Under the pieces are notes generated by a model. It ran no database searches and was not told the origin of the DNA. It worked only from the letters and a program-made list of their open reading frames with translations. From positions 3,315,617 to 3,379,616 of the forward strand of contig NZ_LR733275.1 in NCBI RefSeq assembly GCF_902506415.1: a stretch of DNA of 64,000 nt, written 5' to 3'. This DNA is from Massilia sp. 9I (GTDB lineage Bacteria; Pseudomonadota; Gammaproteobacteria; Burkholderiales; Burkholderiaceae_D). Position 1 is the first letter of the stretch; each line of letters opens with the position of its first letter. Below are positions 56,243 to 64,000 of this stretch, piece by piece. Both the position numbers and the translations under genes were made by a program.

Positions 56243-56268
56243 GTACAAACCATTTTAATGGTTCGTAC
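56243..56268. promoter_or_regulatory. Inverted repeat in the parA upstream region
   Basis: GTACAAACCATT and AATGGTTCGTAC form a near-perfect inverted repeat around two T residues. It lies between rsmG and parA in an A/T-rich stretch (56200-56307) that also contains two ATACCGT copies, repeated TATAAAC, and TTTATACGGTTTAT. This resembles an operator for parAB autoregulation. Binding is inferred. Confidence 0.45.
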
Positions 56269-56307
56269 TTTATAAACGATATAAACTGTTTATACGGTTT
56301 ATTTTGT

Positions 56308-56955
56308 TTATGCCGATCGCTCGACAAAGATCAGGTGGCGCTCCGCCCCCAGCCTTGGAACCTGCAATGGCTGCAAACCGCTGATTTTCCATTCCGCCGG
56401 CACCCGCTCCTGCTCTTCCGCCGGCGCCGTGCCCTTGAGGGCGATGAATTTCCCGCCCTCCGCCAAAAGGTGCCCCGACCACTCCAGGAAATCGGACAGG
56501 TCGGCGAAAGCACGCGAGGTGATCACGTCGAATTTGTCGCTCACCGCAAGATCCTGCACTTTCATCGTGTGCACGATGACGTTGGCCAGTTCGAGCTCGG
56601 CTTTCACCTGCTTGAGGAAAGCGGTTTTCTTGTGCACCGTGTCGATCATCGACAGCTTCATGTCCGGCCTGCAGATGGCCAGCACAATGCCGGGCAAGCC
56701 GCCCCCTGCCCCGACGTCCAGCACATTGCCTGCACCGGCGAATGCCGGCACCGCGGCGAGCGAATCGAGGAGATGGTGGGTCACCATCTGCATCGGGTCG
56801 CGCAGCGAAGTCAGGTTGTAGACGCTATTCCATTTGTTCATCAGCGCCAGGTAGTCCAGCAGTTGTTCCTGCTGGGCTGCCGACACGTCGAGCTGCATCT
56901 CCTGGATGCCGTCAGCCAGCACCTGTGCCAGCGCGGCGCGGTCGAAATACTTCAT
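56308..56955 (-). CDS. rsmG: 16S rRNA (guanine-N7) methyltransferase RsmG
   Basis: RsmG methylates G527 of 16S rRNA. The 215-residue protein has the SAM motif [17 protein letters not shown] and the conserved [16 protein letters not shown]. Its start overlaps the mnmG stop (ATGA), so it is coupled to mnmG. Confidence 0.96.
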   Translation of the reverse strand: MKYFDRAALAQVLADGIQEMQLDVSAAQQEQLLDYLALMNKWNSVYNLTSLRDPMQMVTHHLLDSLAAVPAFAGAGNVLDVGAGGGLPGIVLAICRPDMKLSMIDTVHKKTAFLKQVKAELELANVIVHTMKVQDLAVSDKFDVITSRAFADLSDFLEWSGHLLAEGGKFIALKGTAPAEEQERVPAEWKISGLQPLQVPRLGAERHLIFVERSA

Positions 56956-58883
56956 TCGGCCTGCTCCGCGGGTGCATTGGTAAAACCTTTGGCGCCGCGC
57001 TTCTTCAAGTGCACGAGCAGCAGCGAGATCGCCGCCGGAGTCACGCCCGAGATACGCGAAGCCTGGCCCAGGGTTTCCGGGCGCTGCTTGTCGAGTTTCT
57101 GGCGTACTTCGAAGGACAGGGCCTGGATGTCCAGGTAGTTCAGGTTTTCGGGCAGCTTCAGATTCTCGTAGTGGTCATGACGCTCGACTTCCTTGGCCTG
57201 GCGGTCGATGTAGCCGGCGTACTTCAGCTGGATCTCGATCTGCTCCTTGACCGCGGGGTCTTCCACGCCTGGACCGGCCAGCGGCTGGCCTTCGACGCCG
57301 CTCATGCTCATCAAGGTGTCGTACTGCACGCCAGGACGACGCAGCAGGTCCGCAAGGTTGTACTCGCGTTCGATCGCCTGCCCCACCACGCGCTCGGATT
57401 CGGCGGCAGCAAGGATGCGCGGGTTCACCCAGGTCGAGCGCAGGCGCTCGAGCTCGCGGGCGACCGCTTCGCGCTTGGTTTCGAAGGCAGCCCATTGGGC
57501 GTCGCCGACGATGCCGAGCTGGCGGCCGATTTCGGTCAGGCGCATGTCGGCATTGTCTTCGCGCAGCGACAGGCGGTATTCCGCGCGGCTGGTGAACATG
57601 CGATAGGGCTCGGCCACACCCTGCGTGGTCAGGTCATCGACCAGTACGCCGAGGTAGGCTTCCGAGCGGCCCGGGGTCCAGGCGTCCTTGCCCTGGGTCT
57701 GCAGCGCGGCGTTCAGGCCGGCGAGCAAGCCCTGGGCCGCCGCTTCTTCGTAGCCGGTGGTGCCGTTGATCTGGCCAGCAAAGAACAGGCCCTTGATCGC
57801 CTTGGTTTCCAGCGAAGCCTTGAGGCCGCGCGGATCGTAGTAGTCGTATTCGATCGCATAGCCCGGGCGCAGGATAAAGGCGTTCTCCATGCCGCGCATC
57901 GAGCGCACCAGTTCCAGCTGCACGTCGAACGGCAGGCTGGTCGAGATCCCGTTCGGGTAGAACTCGTTGGTCGTGAGGCCTTCCGGCTCCAGGAAGATCT
58001 GGTGCGATTCTTTCGAGGCGAAACGGTGGATCTTGTCTTCGATCGACGGGCAGTAGCGCGGGCCCACGCCTTCGATCACGCCGGTGTACATCGGGCTGCG
58101 GTCCAGGCCGTTGCGGATGATGTCGTGCGTTTTCTCGTTGGTGTGCGTGACCCAGCACGGTACCTGGCGCGGGTGCATGGCGGTGTTGCCCATGACGGAA
58201 AACACCGGCACCGGATCGAGGTCGCCCGGCTGTTCAGCCAGGACCGAGAAGTCGATGCTACGGCCGTCGATGCGCGGTGGCGTGCCGGTCTTCAGGCGGC
58301 CCTGCGGCAGCTTGAGTTCCTTCAGGCGGCTCGACAGCGAGACCGCCGGCGGATCACCGGCGCGGCCGCCCGCGTAGTTCTGCAGGCCGACGTGGATCTT
58401 CCCGTCCAGGAAAGTACCCGCAGTCAGGACCACGGCGCGGGCGCGGAACTTCAGTCCGACCTGGGTCACGGCACCGACGACACGGTCGCCCTCCACCATC
58501 AGGTCGTCGACGGCCTGCTGGAACAGCCACAGGTTCGGCTGGTTTTCGATGCGCGAGCGGATCGCTGCCTTGTACAGCACACGGTCGGCCTGGGCGCGGG
58601 TCGCACGCACGGCCGGGCCTTTGGACGAGTTCAGGATACGGAACTGGATGCCAGCCTCGTCCGTGGCGATGGCCATGGCGCCGCCGAGGGCGTCGACTTC
58701 CTTGACGAGGTGGCCCTTGCCGATGCCGCCGATTGACGGGTTGCACGACATCGCACCCAGGGTTTCGATGTTGTGGGTCAGCAGCAGGGTCTTCTGACCC
58801 GTGCGAGCAGACGCGAGCGCGGCCTCGGTACCGGCATGGCCGCCGCCGACGACGATGACGTCGAATTCAGTTGGAAATAGCAT
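56952..58883 (-). CDS. mnmG: tRNA uridine-5-carboxymethylaminomethyl modification enzyme MnmG
   Basis: MnmG, with MnmE, modifies the wobble uridine of some tRNAs using FAD. The 643-residue protein starts [18 protein letters not shown], with the FAD motif [37 protein letters not shown] contains a conserved Cys. The C-terminal helical domain ends with [19 protein letters not shown]. The parS sites lie just upstream. Confidence 0.96.
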   Translation of the reverse strand: MLFPTEFDVIVVGGGHAGTEAALASARTGQKTLLLTHNIETLGAMSCNPSIGGIGKGHLVKEVDALGGAMAIATDEAGIQFRILNSSKGPAVRATRAQADRVLYKAAIRSRIENQPNLWLFQQAVDDLMVEGDRVVGAVTQVGLKFRARAVVLTAGTFLDGKIHVGLQNYAGGRAGDPPAVSLSSRLKELKLPQGRLKTGTPPRIDGRSIDFSVLAEQPGDLDPVPVFSVMGNTAMHPRQVPCWVTHTNEKTHDIIRNGLDRSPMYTGVIEGVGPRYCPSIEDKIHRFASKESHQIFLEPEGLTTNEFYPNGISTSLPFDVQLELVRSMRGMENAFILRPGYAIEYDYYDPRGLKASLETKAIKGLFFAGQINGTTGYEEAAAQGLLAGLNAALQTQGKDAWTPGRSEAYLGVLVDDLTTQGVAEPYRMFTSRAEYRLSLREDNADMRLTEIGRQLGIVGDAQWAAFETKREAVARELERLRSTWVNPRILAAAESERVVGQAIEREYNLADLLRRPGVQYDTLMSMSGVEGQPLAGPGVEDPAVKEQIEIQLKYAGYIDRQAKEVERHDHYENLKLPENLNYLDIQALSFEVRQKLDKQRPETLGQASRISGVTPAAISLLLVHLKKRGAKGFTNAPAEQAE

Positions 58884-58970
58884 GATGGAAAGTGAAGCGA
58901 GGAGTCTAATGCGCGATTATAGATTCTTTTTTCTTGCAGGACTCTGCGGGCAGCTGAAAACGACAGAAAT

Positions 58971-58986
58971 TGTTCCACGTGGAACA
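58971..58986. promoter_or_regulatory. parS site 1
   Basis: TGTTCCACGTGGAACA is a perfect 16-bp palindrome of the parS type, 87 bases upstream of the mnmG start. Confidence 0.88.
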
Positions 58987-59008
58987 GTTAGCTCGACTAT
59001 TCAAACAA

Positions 59009-59024
59009 TGTTCCACGTGGAACA
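59009..59024. promoter_or_regulatory. parS site 2
   Basis: A second identical TGTTCCACGTGGAACA, 38 bases from site 1. Confidence 0.88.
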
Positions 59025-59053
59025 AAAAACAAAAGCCGGGCGAACCCGGCTTT
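59024..59053 (-). terminator. Rho-independent terminator of the TauE gene
   Basis: AAAGCCGGG-TTCG-CCCGGCTTT on the minus strand is followed by TGTTTTTTG. It lies between parS sites 2 and 3. Confidence 0.82.
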
Positions 59054-59055
59054 GC

Positions 59056-59071
59056 TGTTTCACGTGGAACA
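59056..59071. promoter_or_regulatory. parS site 3 (one mismatch)
   Basis: TGTTTCACGTGGAACA differs from sites 1 and 2 at one base in the left arm. It ends two bases before the TauE stop codon. Confidence 0.82.
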
Positions 59072-59072
59072 A

Positions 59073-59843
59073 TCACCACCCTATCTTGGTAAAGGCATCG
59101 TACGCCGTTTTCAGGATCAAGCCGGACACCACCACCAGGAAGAGTTTGCGTACGAAACCGCTACCATGCTTCAGCGCCAGCCTCGTCCCGACCAGTGAAC
59201 CGGCAACCTGGCACACCGCCATCATCAGGCCGAGCTGCCACAGCAGATGTCCGCTATAACCGAACCACAGCAGGGCCGAGAAGTTGCAAGCGACGTTGAC
59301 GATCTTGGCTGCGGCCGAGGCACTAAGGAAATCGAATCCGAAGAAGCGCACGAACAGGAAGATCAGGAAGCTGCCGGTACCCGGACCGAAGAAGCCGTCA
59401 TAGAAACCAATCGCCGCTCCGATGCCGATGGCCCAGTATCGCTCGGCCAAGCCGCTGTGGACCGGTGCGTGCACCGCACCCAGGTCTTTCTTCTTGAAGG
59501 TGTAGACCGCAACCGCGACCAGAATAATCGGCAGCAAGGTACGTACAAAGTCTGCCGGCACACGTGTCACGGTCCAGGCGCCAGCAAAGGAGAGGATGAA
59601 TGCTGCCATGGCAGCCGGGGCGGCGGTGCTCCAGGCCACCCTCACCCGGCGGGCGTAATTCACCGCCGCCGCACTGGTGCCGAAGATGCTTGCGAACTTG
59701 TTCGTGCCAAGCAGAGTTGCAGGCACCTCTTTCGGCAATACGGAAAAGATTGCGGGAATCTGGATCAGGCCGCCGCCACCGACAACGGCATCGACCAAGC
59801 CGGCGGTAAAAGCAGCCGCGCCGAGCCAAGCAAAATCAATCAT
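59073..59843 (-). CDS. Sulfite exporter TauE/SafE family permease
   Basis: The 256-residue protein has about eight hydrophobic spans. LVDAVVGGGGLIQIP and the second repeat YDGFFGPGTGSFLIF form the two TauE half-repeats. Its substrate may be a sulfonate or another organic anion. The ATG at 59843 begins at the first span; the frame is open further upstream, but only antisense to the alcohol dehydrogenase. Confidence 0.88.
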   Translation of the reverse strand: MIDFAWLGAAAFTAGLVDAVVGGGGLIQIPAIFSVLPKEVPATLLGTNKFASIFGTSAAAVNYARRVRVAWSTAAPAAMAAFILSFAGAWTVTRVPADFVRTLLPIILVAVAVYTFKKKDLGAVHAPVHSGLAERYWAIGIGAAIGFYDGFFGPGTGSFLIFLFVRFFGFDFLSASAAAKIVNVACNFSALLWFGYSGHLLWQLGLMMAVCQVAGSLVGTRLALKHGSGFVRKLFLVVVSGLILKTAYDAFTKIGW

Positions 59844-59963
59844 GGAAAAGAAACACAGTACGAATGTAGAGGCTGCATTGTACGGCAGCCCCTCGGCGAA
59901 CTGTTGCCCCAAGCATCGCAAGGGATAGGGTAAGCTTGGATTGACAACACCTACGGAGACACC

Positions 59964-61121
59964 ATGACCGCCTTCGCTTTCAGCACCGTCGCCCATATAC
60001 TGTCCGAGCCTGGCATTACCAAGCACCTCGGTGCACTCATCGCCGAACGTTTCCCAGGAACGCACCGCCCCTTTATCGTGACCGATGCCGGCTTCCTGCG
60101 CACCGGCCTGCTCGACCTTCCGCGGCTCAGCCTGGAACAGGAAGATATGGCGGCAGCGGTGTTTTCCGGCGTAGTCGCCGACCCGCCGGAAGCGGTGGTC
60201 CTGGAAGCGGTCGACGCGGCGCGCCGCCATGAAGCCGACCTCGTCATTGGCTTCGGTGGAGGCAGCTCGATGGACGTGGCCAAGCTGGTCGCCGTGCTGG
60301 CGGACTCGCGCCAGGCCATCGGCGACATCTATGGCATCGGCAAGGTAAGCGGCAAGCGCCTGCCGCTGGTACAGGTTCCGACGACGGCCGGGACCGGTTC
60401 CGAGGTGACCAACATCGCCATCGTCACGACCGGCGCCACCACCAAGACCGGCGTCGTGGCGCCCCGGCTGTACGCGGACCTGGCGGTGCTCGACGCGGCC
60501 CTGACGCTCGGCCTGCCACCGATGGTCACAGCGGCCACCGGCATCGACGCCATGGTCCACGCCATCGAAGCCTACACGAGCAAGCACAAGAAGAATCCAC
60601 TGTCCGACGCACTGGCGCGCGAAGCCCTGAGGCTGCTCTCGCGCAACCTGATCCGCGCCTGCGAGCAGGGTGATAACTTAGAAGTGCGGCAGGCCATGCT
60701 GCTCGGCGCCTGTCTCGCCGGCCAAGCATTTTCGAATGCGCCGGTCGCCGCCGTGCACGCGCTGGCGTATCCGATCGGCGGCATTTTCCATGTGCCGCAT
60801 GGCCTATCGAACTCGCTGGTCCTGCCGCACGTCCTGCGTTTCAACCTGCCGCAGGCAGCCGACCTGTATGCGGAATTGGCAGGAGTCGTGGTGCCGCATG
60901 CGAGTGGCAGTGAAGAAGTACGGGCGGAAGCGCTCATTGTTGCGATGCAACAAATAGGCAAGATGACGGGGATCGAAACGACCTTGCAGCAGGTGGGTAT
61001 TGGCGAGGCCGACCTGGATCGACTCGCGGATGACGCCATGCTTCAGACCCGGCTGCTCGGCAACAACCCGCGCGAACTCACCCGCGCGGACGCACGGGCG
61101 ATCTACGCTGCCGCTTTATGA
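59964..61121 (+). CDS. Iron-containing alcohol dehydrogenase
   Basis: The 385-residue protein is a group III alcohol dehydrogenase. The NAD-binding motif is GFGGGSSMDVAKL, with PTTAGTGSEVTN after it. Metal ligands lie in GIDAMVHAIEAY (Asp and His region) and in HALAYPIGGIFHVPHG (two His). The substrate alcohol is unknown. It is convergent with the alpha/beta hydrolase gene, with a 6-base overlap. Confidence 0.92.
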   Translation: MTAFAFSTVAHILSEPGITKHLGALIAERFPGTHRPFIVTDAGFLRTGLLDLPRLSLEQEDMAAAVFSGVVADPPEAVVLEAVDAARRHEADLVIGFGGGSSMDVAKLVAVLADSRQAIGDIYGIGKVSGKRLPLVQVPTTAGTGSEVTNIAIVTTGATTKTGVVAPRLYADLAVLDAALTLGLPPMVTAATGIDAMVHAIEAYTSKHKKNPLSDALAREALRLLSRNLIRACEQGDNLEVRQAMLLGACLAGQAFSNAPVAAVHALAYPIGGIFHVPHGLSNSLVLPHVLRFNLPQAADLYAELAGVVVPHASGSEEVRAEALIVAMQQIGKMTGIETTLQQVGIGEADLDRLADDAMLQTRLLGNNPRELTRADARAIYAAAL

Positions 61122-61937
61122 GGCGCGAAGGAAGTCCAGCAGCAGGGCGTTAAGGCGGTCCGTGGCGGACAATTGCATCCAGTGCCCCGCCCCGCTCAGC
61201 TTCTCATAGCGGAAACCGGCGCGGCAGTGGTGCAGCGAATCGAGCATCTGCTTTTCGCCCAACGCCGGATCGCGGTCGCTCCAGACGCCCATCACCGGCA
61301 CTTCGACCGGGCGCCAGTGATGCGGTCGGCCCAGCTTGAGGTTGGCGCGGTAGTAGTTCAGCGCAGCGGTCAGGCGCCCTTCAGGCTCCAGCGCTGCGCG
61401 CCAGATCGCCAGTTGTTCGGGACGGCGTGTCATCTGGCGCAGGAAGAACCAGTCGTTGGCGCGAATCGCGTGTTCGGCCACGACCGGCATCAGGAAACCG
61501 AGGATGTACCAGAAGCGCATCTGCTGGCTGACGCCGGCATTGGCAATCGCCGCCGGATGGCCGGTCGATAGCGCCACAAAGCGCTCGAAGCGCTGCGGCG
61601 CATTCATGCACAGCTGCCAGCCAACCAGCCCGCCCCAGTCGTGTCCGACGATCGAGGCCGTCGCCAGGCCGAGCTGGTCCATCAAGCCTAGGATGTCCGC
61701 GCACAAGAATTCGATGGCATAGGCGCCGGTGCCGGCCGGCGCATCAGTACGGCCATAGCCGCGCATGTCGGGGGCGATGACCCGGAAGCCATTGGCCGCC
61801 AGCACCGGAATCTGGTTGCGCCAGATCTCATGGGTATCCGGGAAGCCGTGCATCAGGATCACGGCCGGGCCACTTCCCGCCGTAACGTAGAACTTGCGCA
61901 GGCCATGTACGTCGACGTAATGGGATTCCAGATTCAT
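61116..61937 (-). CDS. Alpha/beta hydrolase (epoxide-hydrolase or dehalogenase type)
   Basis: The 273-residue protein has an oxyanion loop HGFPDTHEIWRNQIP, nucleophile Asp in SIVGHDWGGLVGW, and catalytic His in SGAGHWMQL. An Asp nucleophile points to epoxide hydrolases or haloacid dehalogenases rather than esterases. Its start overlaps the livM stop by four bases (ATGA), so it is coupled to the transporter. The substrate may be what the transporter imports. Confidence 0.88.
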   Translation of the reverse strand: MNLESHYVDVHGLRKFYVTAGSGPAVILMHGFPDTHEIWRNQIPVLAANGFRVIAPDMRGYGRTDAPAGTGAYAIEFLCADILGLMDQLGLATASIVGHDWGGLVGWQLCMNAPQRFERFVALSTGHPAAIANAGVSQQMRFWYILGFLMPVVAEHAIRANDWFFLRQMTRRPEQLAIWRAALEPEGRLTAALNYYRANLKLGRPHHWRPVEVPVMGVWSDRDPALGEKQMLDSLHHCRAGFRYEKLSGAGHWMQLSATDRLNALLLDFLRAS

Positions 61938-62923
61938 GTTCGCTCCGCTTGCGCCGTGCGGCTGCCCCGCTCGAGCAGCGCACCCATTTCCCCCACGATA
62001 CCACGGCGGAACAACAGAACGCAGACAATAAAGATCAGCCCCGTGACCATGCCGACCGACTCGCCCAGGCTGGCAAACCAGGGGATCTCGAGCTGCTCCG
62101 CCAACATCGTGCCGAAGTCGCCCAGCTTGTTTTCCAGCGCGATGATGAGGAAGGCGCCGAGGATCGGTCCGGCCATCGTTCCCAGGCCCCCTACCAGGGT
62201 CATCAGGACTACCAGGCCCGACATGGTCCAGTGGACGTCGGTCAGCGTCTCGAAGCCCAGCACGACCGTTTTGGTGGCTCCTGCGAGCCCTGCCAGGGCG
62301 GCGGACAGGACAAAGGCGAGCAGCTTGTAGCGGTCCACGTCATAACCCAGAGAAATGGCTCGCGGCTCGTTTTCCTTGATCGCCTTGAGCACCTGGCCGA
62401 AGGGCGAATGGACGGTGCGGACAATCAGTGCGAAACCAGCGACCGCGATCGCCAGCACCACGTAGTACATGACAAGGTCATTGGACAGGTCCAGCAGGCC
62501 CGCCAGGCGTCCGCGCGGCACGCCCTGCAGGCCATCCTCACCATGGGTGAAAGGCGCGCGCAGGGCCGCGAAATAGACCATCTGGGCCACTGCCAGCGTG
62601 ATCATGGCGAAGTAGATGCCTTGGCGGCGAATCGCCAGCATGCCGATAAGCAGCCCCAGCAGGCTGGAGGCGGCCACGCCCAATACGATGCCGAGCTCGG
62701 TCGGCAGCCCCACCACCGCCAGCAAGTGCCCGGTCACATAACCGGCGCTGCCGAAAAAAGCGGCATGGCCAAAGGAGAGCAGGCCGGTAAAACCGATCAG
62801 GAGATTGAAGGCGCAGGCGAACAGGGCGAAGCACAGCAGCTTCATCAGGAACACCGGATAGGCAAAGAAGGGCGCCGCAAGGAACAGCAGCAGCGCCGCC
62901 AGATAAGCCGTTTTCTTGTTCAT
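61934..62923 (-). CDS. livM: Branched-chain amino acid-type ABC transporter permease LivM
   Basis: The 329-residue inner-membrane permease has about nine spans. GLLSFGHAAFFGSAGYVTG is near the N-terminus, and the coupling loop is KAIKENEPRAISLGYDV. It overlaps the livH stop by four bases and is followed by the alpha/beta hydrolase. The true substrate may differ from leucine, isoleucine or valine. Confidence 0.9.
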   Translation of the reverse strand: MNKKTAYLAALLLFLAAPFFAYPVFLMKLLCFALFACAFNLLIGFTGLLSFGHAAFFGSAGYVTGHLLAVVGLPTELGIVLGVAASSLLGLLIGMLAIRRQGIYFAMITLAVAQMVYFAALRAPFTHGEDGLQGVPRGRLAGLLDLSNDLVMYYVVLAIAVAGFALIVRTVHSPFGQVLKAIKENEPRAISLGYDVDRYKLLAFVLSAALAGLAGATKTVVLGFETLTDVHWTMSGLVVLMTLVGGLGTMAGPILGAFLIIALENKLGDFGTMLAEQLEIPWFASLGESVGMVTGLIFIVCVLLFRRGIVGEMGALLERGSRTAQAERT

Positions 62924-63810
62924 GCGCGCATCTCCTTGCCAAACAGCCCGGCCGGACGCAGCAGCAGGACGATCACCATCATGACGAACACGACCACTTC
63001 AGAGCCTTCCGGATAGAACACCCGGGTCAGGCCTTCGATCACGCCCAGGCACAGGCCGGTGAGGATGGAACCGAGGATCGAGCCCATGCCGCCGATCACG
63101 ACCACCGCGAACACGACAATGATCAGGTTCGAGCCCATCAGCGGCGTGACGTTAATGACAGGCGCCGCCAGCACCCCCGCCAGGCCTGCCAGCGCCACGC
63201 CGAAGCCATAAGTAAGTGTGACCATCAGCGGCACGTTGATGCCGAAGGCCTCGACCAGCCTCGGGTTCTCGGTACCGGCGCGCAGGTAGGCGCCCAGGCG
63301 GGTCTTCTCGATCACGAACCAGGTCGACAGGCAGACGACGAGCGAGGCGGCGACTACCCAGGCGCGGTAGTTCGGCAAGACCATGAAACCGAGGTCGGTG
63401 GCCCCCGCCAGCTGTTCGGGCACGTCCAGGGTCTGGCCGGAGACGCCAAAGAAGGACCGGAATACCCCTTCCAGCAGCAGTGTGATGCCGAAGGTGAGCA
63501 GCAGGCCATAGAGGTGGTCGAGCTTGTACAGCCAGCGCAGCATCGAGCGCTCGACCAGGATGCCGAACAGGCCGACCAGCAGGGGCGCCAGCAGGAGCAT
63601 CATCCAGTAGTTCAGGCCGAAGCTGGTGACGCCAATGTAGGCGGCAAAGGCGCCAATCATGTAGAGGGCGCCGTGCGAGAAGTTGATGACGTTGAGCAGG
63701 CCGAAGATGACGGCCAGGCCCAGGGAGAGCATGGCGTAGAAGGAGCCGTTGACCAGGCCGAGCAGGAGCTGGCTCAGCAGGGCTTGGTGGGGGATGCCGA
63801 AGATGTCCAT
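62920..63810 (-). CDS. livH: Branched-chain amino acid-type ABC transporter permease LivH
   Basis: The 296-residue permease has about eight spans. NGSFYAMLSLGLAVIFGLLN and NFSHGALYMIGAFAAYIG are family signatures; the coupling loop is TRLGAYLRAGTENPRLVEAF. The start at 63810 (MDIFGIP) is preferred over one four codons upstream. It follows the binding-protein gene whose end is at the right edge. Confidence 0.9.
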   Translation of the reverse strand: MDIFGIPHQALLSQLLLGLVNGSFYAMLSLGLAVIFGLLNVINFSHGALYMIGAFAAYIGVTSFGLNYWMMLLLAPLLVGLFGILVERSMLRWLYKLDHLYGLLLTFGITLLLEGVFRSFFGVSGQTLDVPEQLAGATDLGFMVLPNYRAWVVAASLVVCLSTWFVIEKTRLGAYLRAGTENPRLVEAFGINVPLMVTLTYGFGVALAGLAGVLAAPVINVTPLMGSNLIIVVFAVVVIGGMGSILGSILTGLCLGVIEGLTRVFYPEGSEVVVFVMMVIVLLLRPAGLFGKEMRA

Positions 63811-63838
63811 GTTATCCGTCACTCCCGCTGCCTAAGCA

Positions 63839-63927
63839 CGTCGTTCCGGCGAAGGCCGGAACCCAATTTCTGCATGCACATCGTCTGCGCGACAAACTTG
63901 GATCCCGGCCTTCGCCGAGATGACGGG
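63839..63927. repeat. Intergenic inverted repeat between the binding-protein gene and livH
   Basis: TTCCGGCGAAGGCCGGAACCC (shown in part) and GATCCCGGCCTTCGCC face each other about 35 bases apart, with TGACGGG at the far end. Each arm is itself a small palindrome. This resembles a widespread proteobacterial intergenic repeat family. It probably folds into one long hairpin in the transcript. Confidence 0.6.
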
Positions 63928-63957
63928 CTAGCTGTGGATAAAAGCTAGCGATGACGC

Positions 63958-64000
63958 CTACTTCCACAGCGCGCACTTGGTTTCGGACTGCTTCGTATAG
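63958..64000 (-). CDS. C-terminus of an ABC transporter substrate-binding protein (5' end outside window)
   Basis: The last 13 codons before the stop at 63958 read YTKQSETKCALWK. Position, strand and gene order suggest the periplasmic binding protein of the livH-livM transporter. The sequence is too short for a family call on its own. Confidence 0.55.
   Translation of the reverse strand, partial: YTKQSETKCALWK

Noticed and set aside
59073-60587. A 504-codon minus-strand frame extending beyond TauE
   Set aside because: Only the part from 59843 downstream codes for the permease. The upstream part is antisense to the alcohol dehydrogenase and low-complexity.

Overview
The window is chromosomal DNA of a high-GC betaproteobacterium, most likely an Oxalobacteraceae of the Massilia/Telluria group. 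This rests on the gene order (minCDE; hemA-prfA-dsbB-prmC; mnmG-rsmG-parA-parB followed by the atp operon), on PEP-CTERM and HAF-repeat surface proteins, and on the overall protein character. It is mostly ordinary core genome. I see no prophage, plasmid backbone, rRNA operon or CRISPR array.

Layout. 1-1.6 kb: end of minC, then minD and minE. 1.6-3 kb: a small membrane protein and an atypical orphan OmpR-type regulator. 3-7 kb: haem and translation-termination genes hemA, prfA, dsbB, prmC. 7-12 kb: a DUF885 peptidase-like protein, gshA, a histone-deacetylase-fold protein that has lost its metal ligands, and elaA. 12-15 kb, minus strand: two HAF-repeat exported proteins (one PEP-CTERM), a possible small PEP-CTERM-like ORF and an FKBP lipoprotein. 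15-20 kb: kup, rarD, ettA. 19.9-30 kb: a REP-type (RAYT) transposase, a beta-barrel porin, alkB, and many housekeeping or poorly characterised genes (MAPEG, DUF2520, DUF924, MgtC, aminopeptidase P, MmcQ/YjbR, HGPRT, nitronate monooxygenase). 30-35 kb: an MBL hydrolase, DUF1289 and HAD-UbiA run, a FlK-like thioesterase, and a ribbon-helix-helix regulator with a palindromic operator in front of a PHB-depolymerase-type esterase. 35-42 kb: argB, tRNA-Thr(GGT), a GumN/TraB protein, a pyrimidine nucleotidase, slmA, a pabB-pabC fusion, glutathione peroxidase, a CoA-binding protein and an amidase. 42-47 kb: two tandem 553-residue serine hydrolases and a PEP-CTERM protein. 47-54.3 kb: the complete atpIBEFHAGDC operon on the minus strand. 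54.5-59.1 kb: parB, parA, rsmG, mnmG and three parS sites. 59-64 kb: a TauE exporter, an iron-type alcohol dehydrogenase, and a branched-chain amino acid ABC transporter (livM, livH, end of the binding protein) coupled to an alpha/beta hydrolase.

How it works together. Division-site selection (MinCDE, SlmA) and chromosome segregation (ParABS) all lie in this one window. The parS sites sit just upstream of mnmG, as expected near a replication origin, but dnaA and a DnaA-box cluster are not in view. The exported HAF and PEP-CTERM proteins need an exosortase encoded elsewhere.

The less explained content is between genes. REP palindromes accompany a RAYT transposase. There are two ~105-110 bp hairpin elements with a shared core, a 5'-end stem-loop on the porin mRNA, and a hairpin that encloses the ribosome binding site of the orphan regulator. 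The most unusual protein is the degenerate deacetylase-fold protein at 10.5 kb. I do not see a clear new defence or mobile system.
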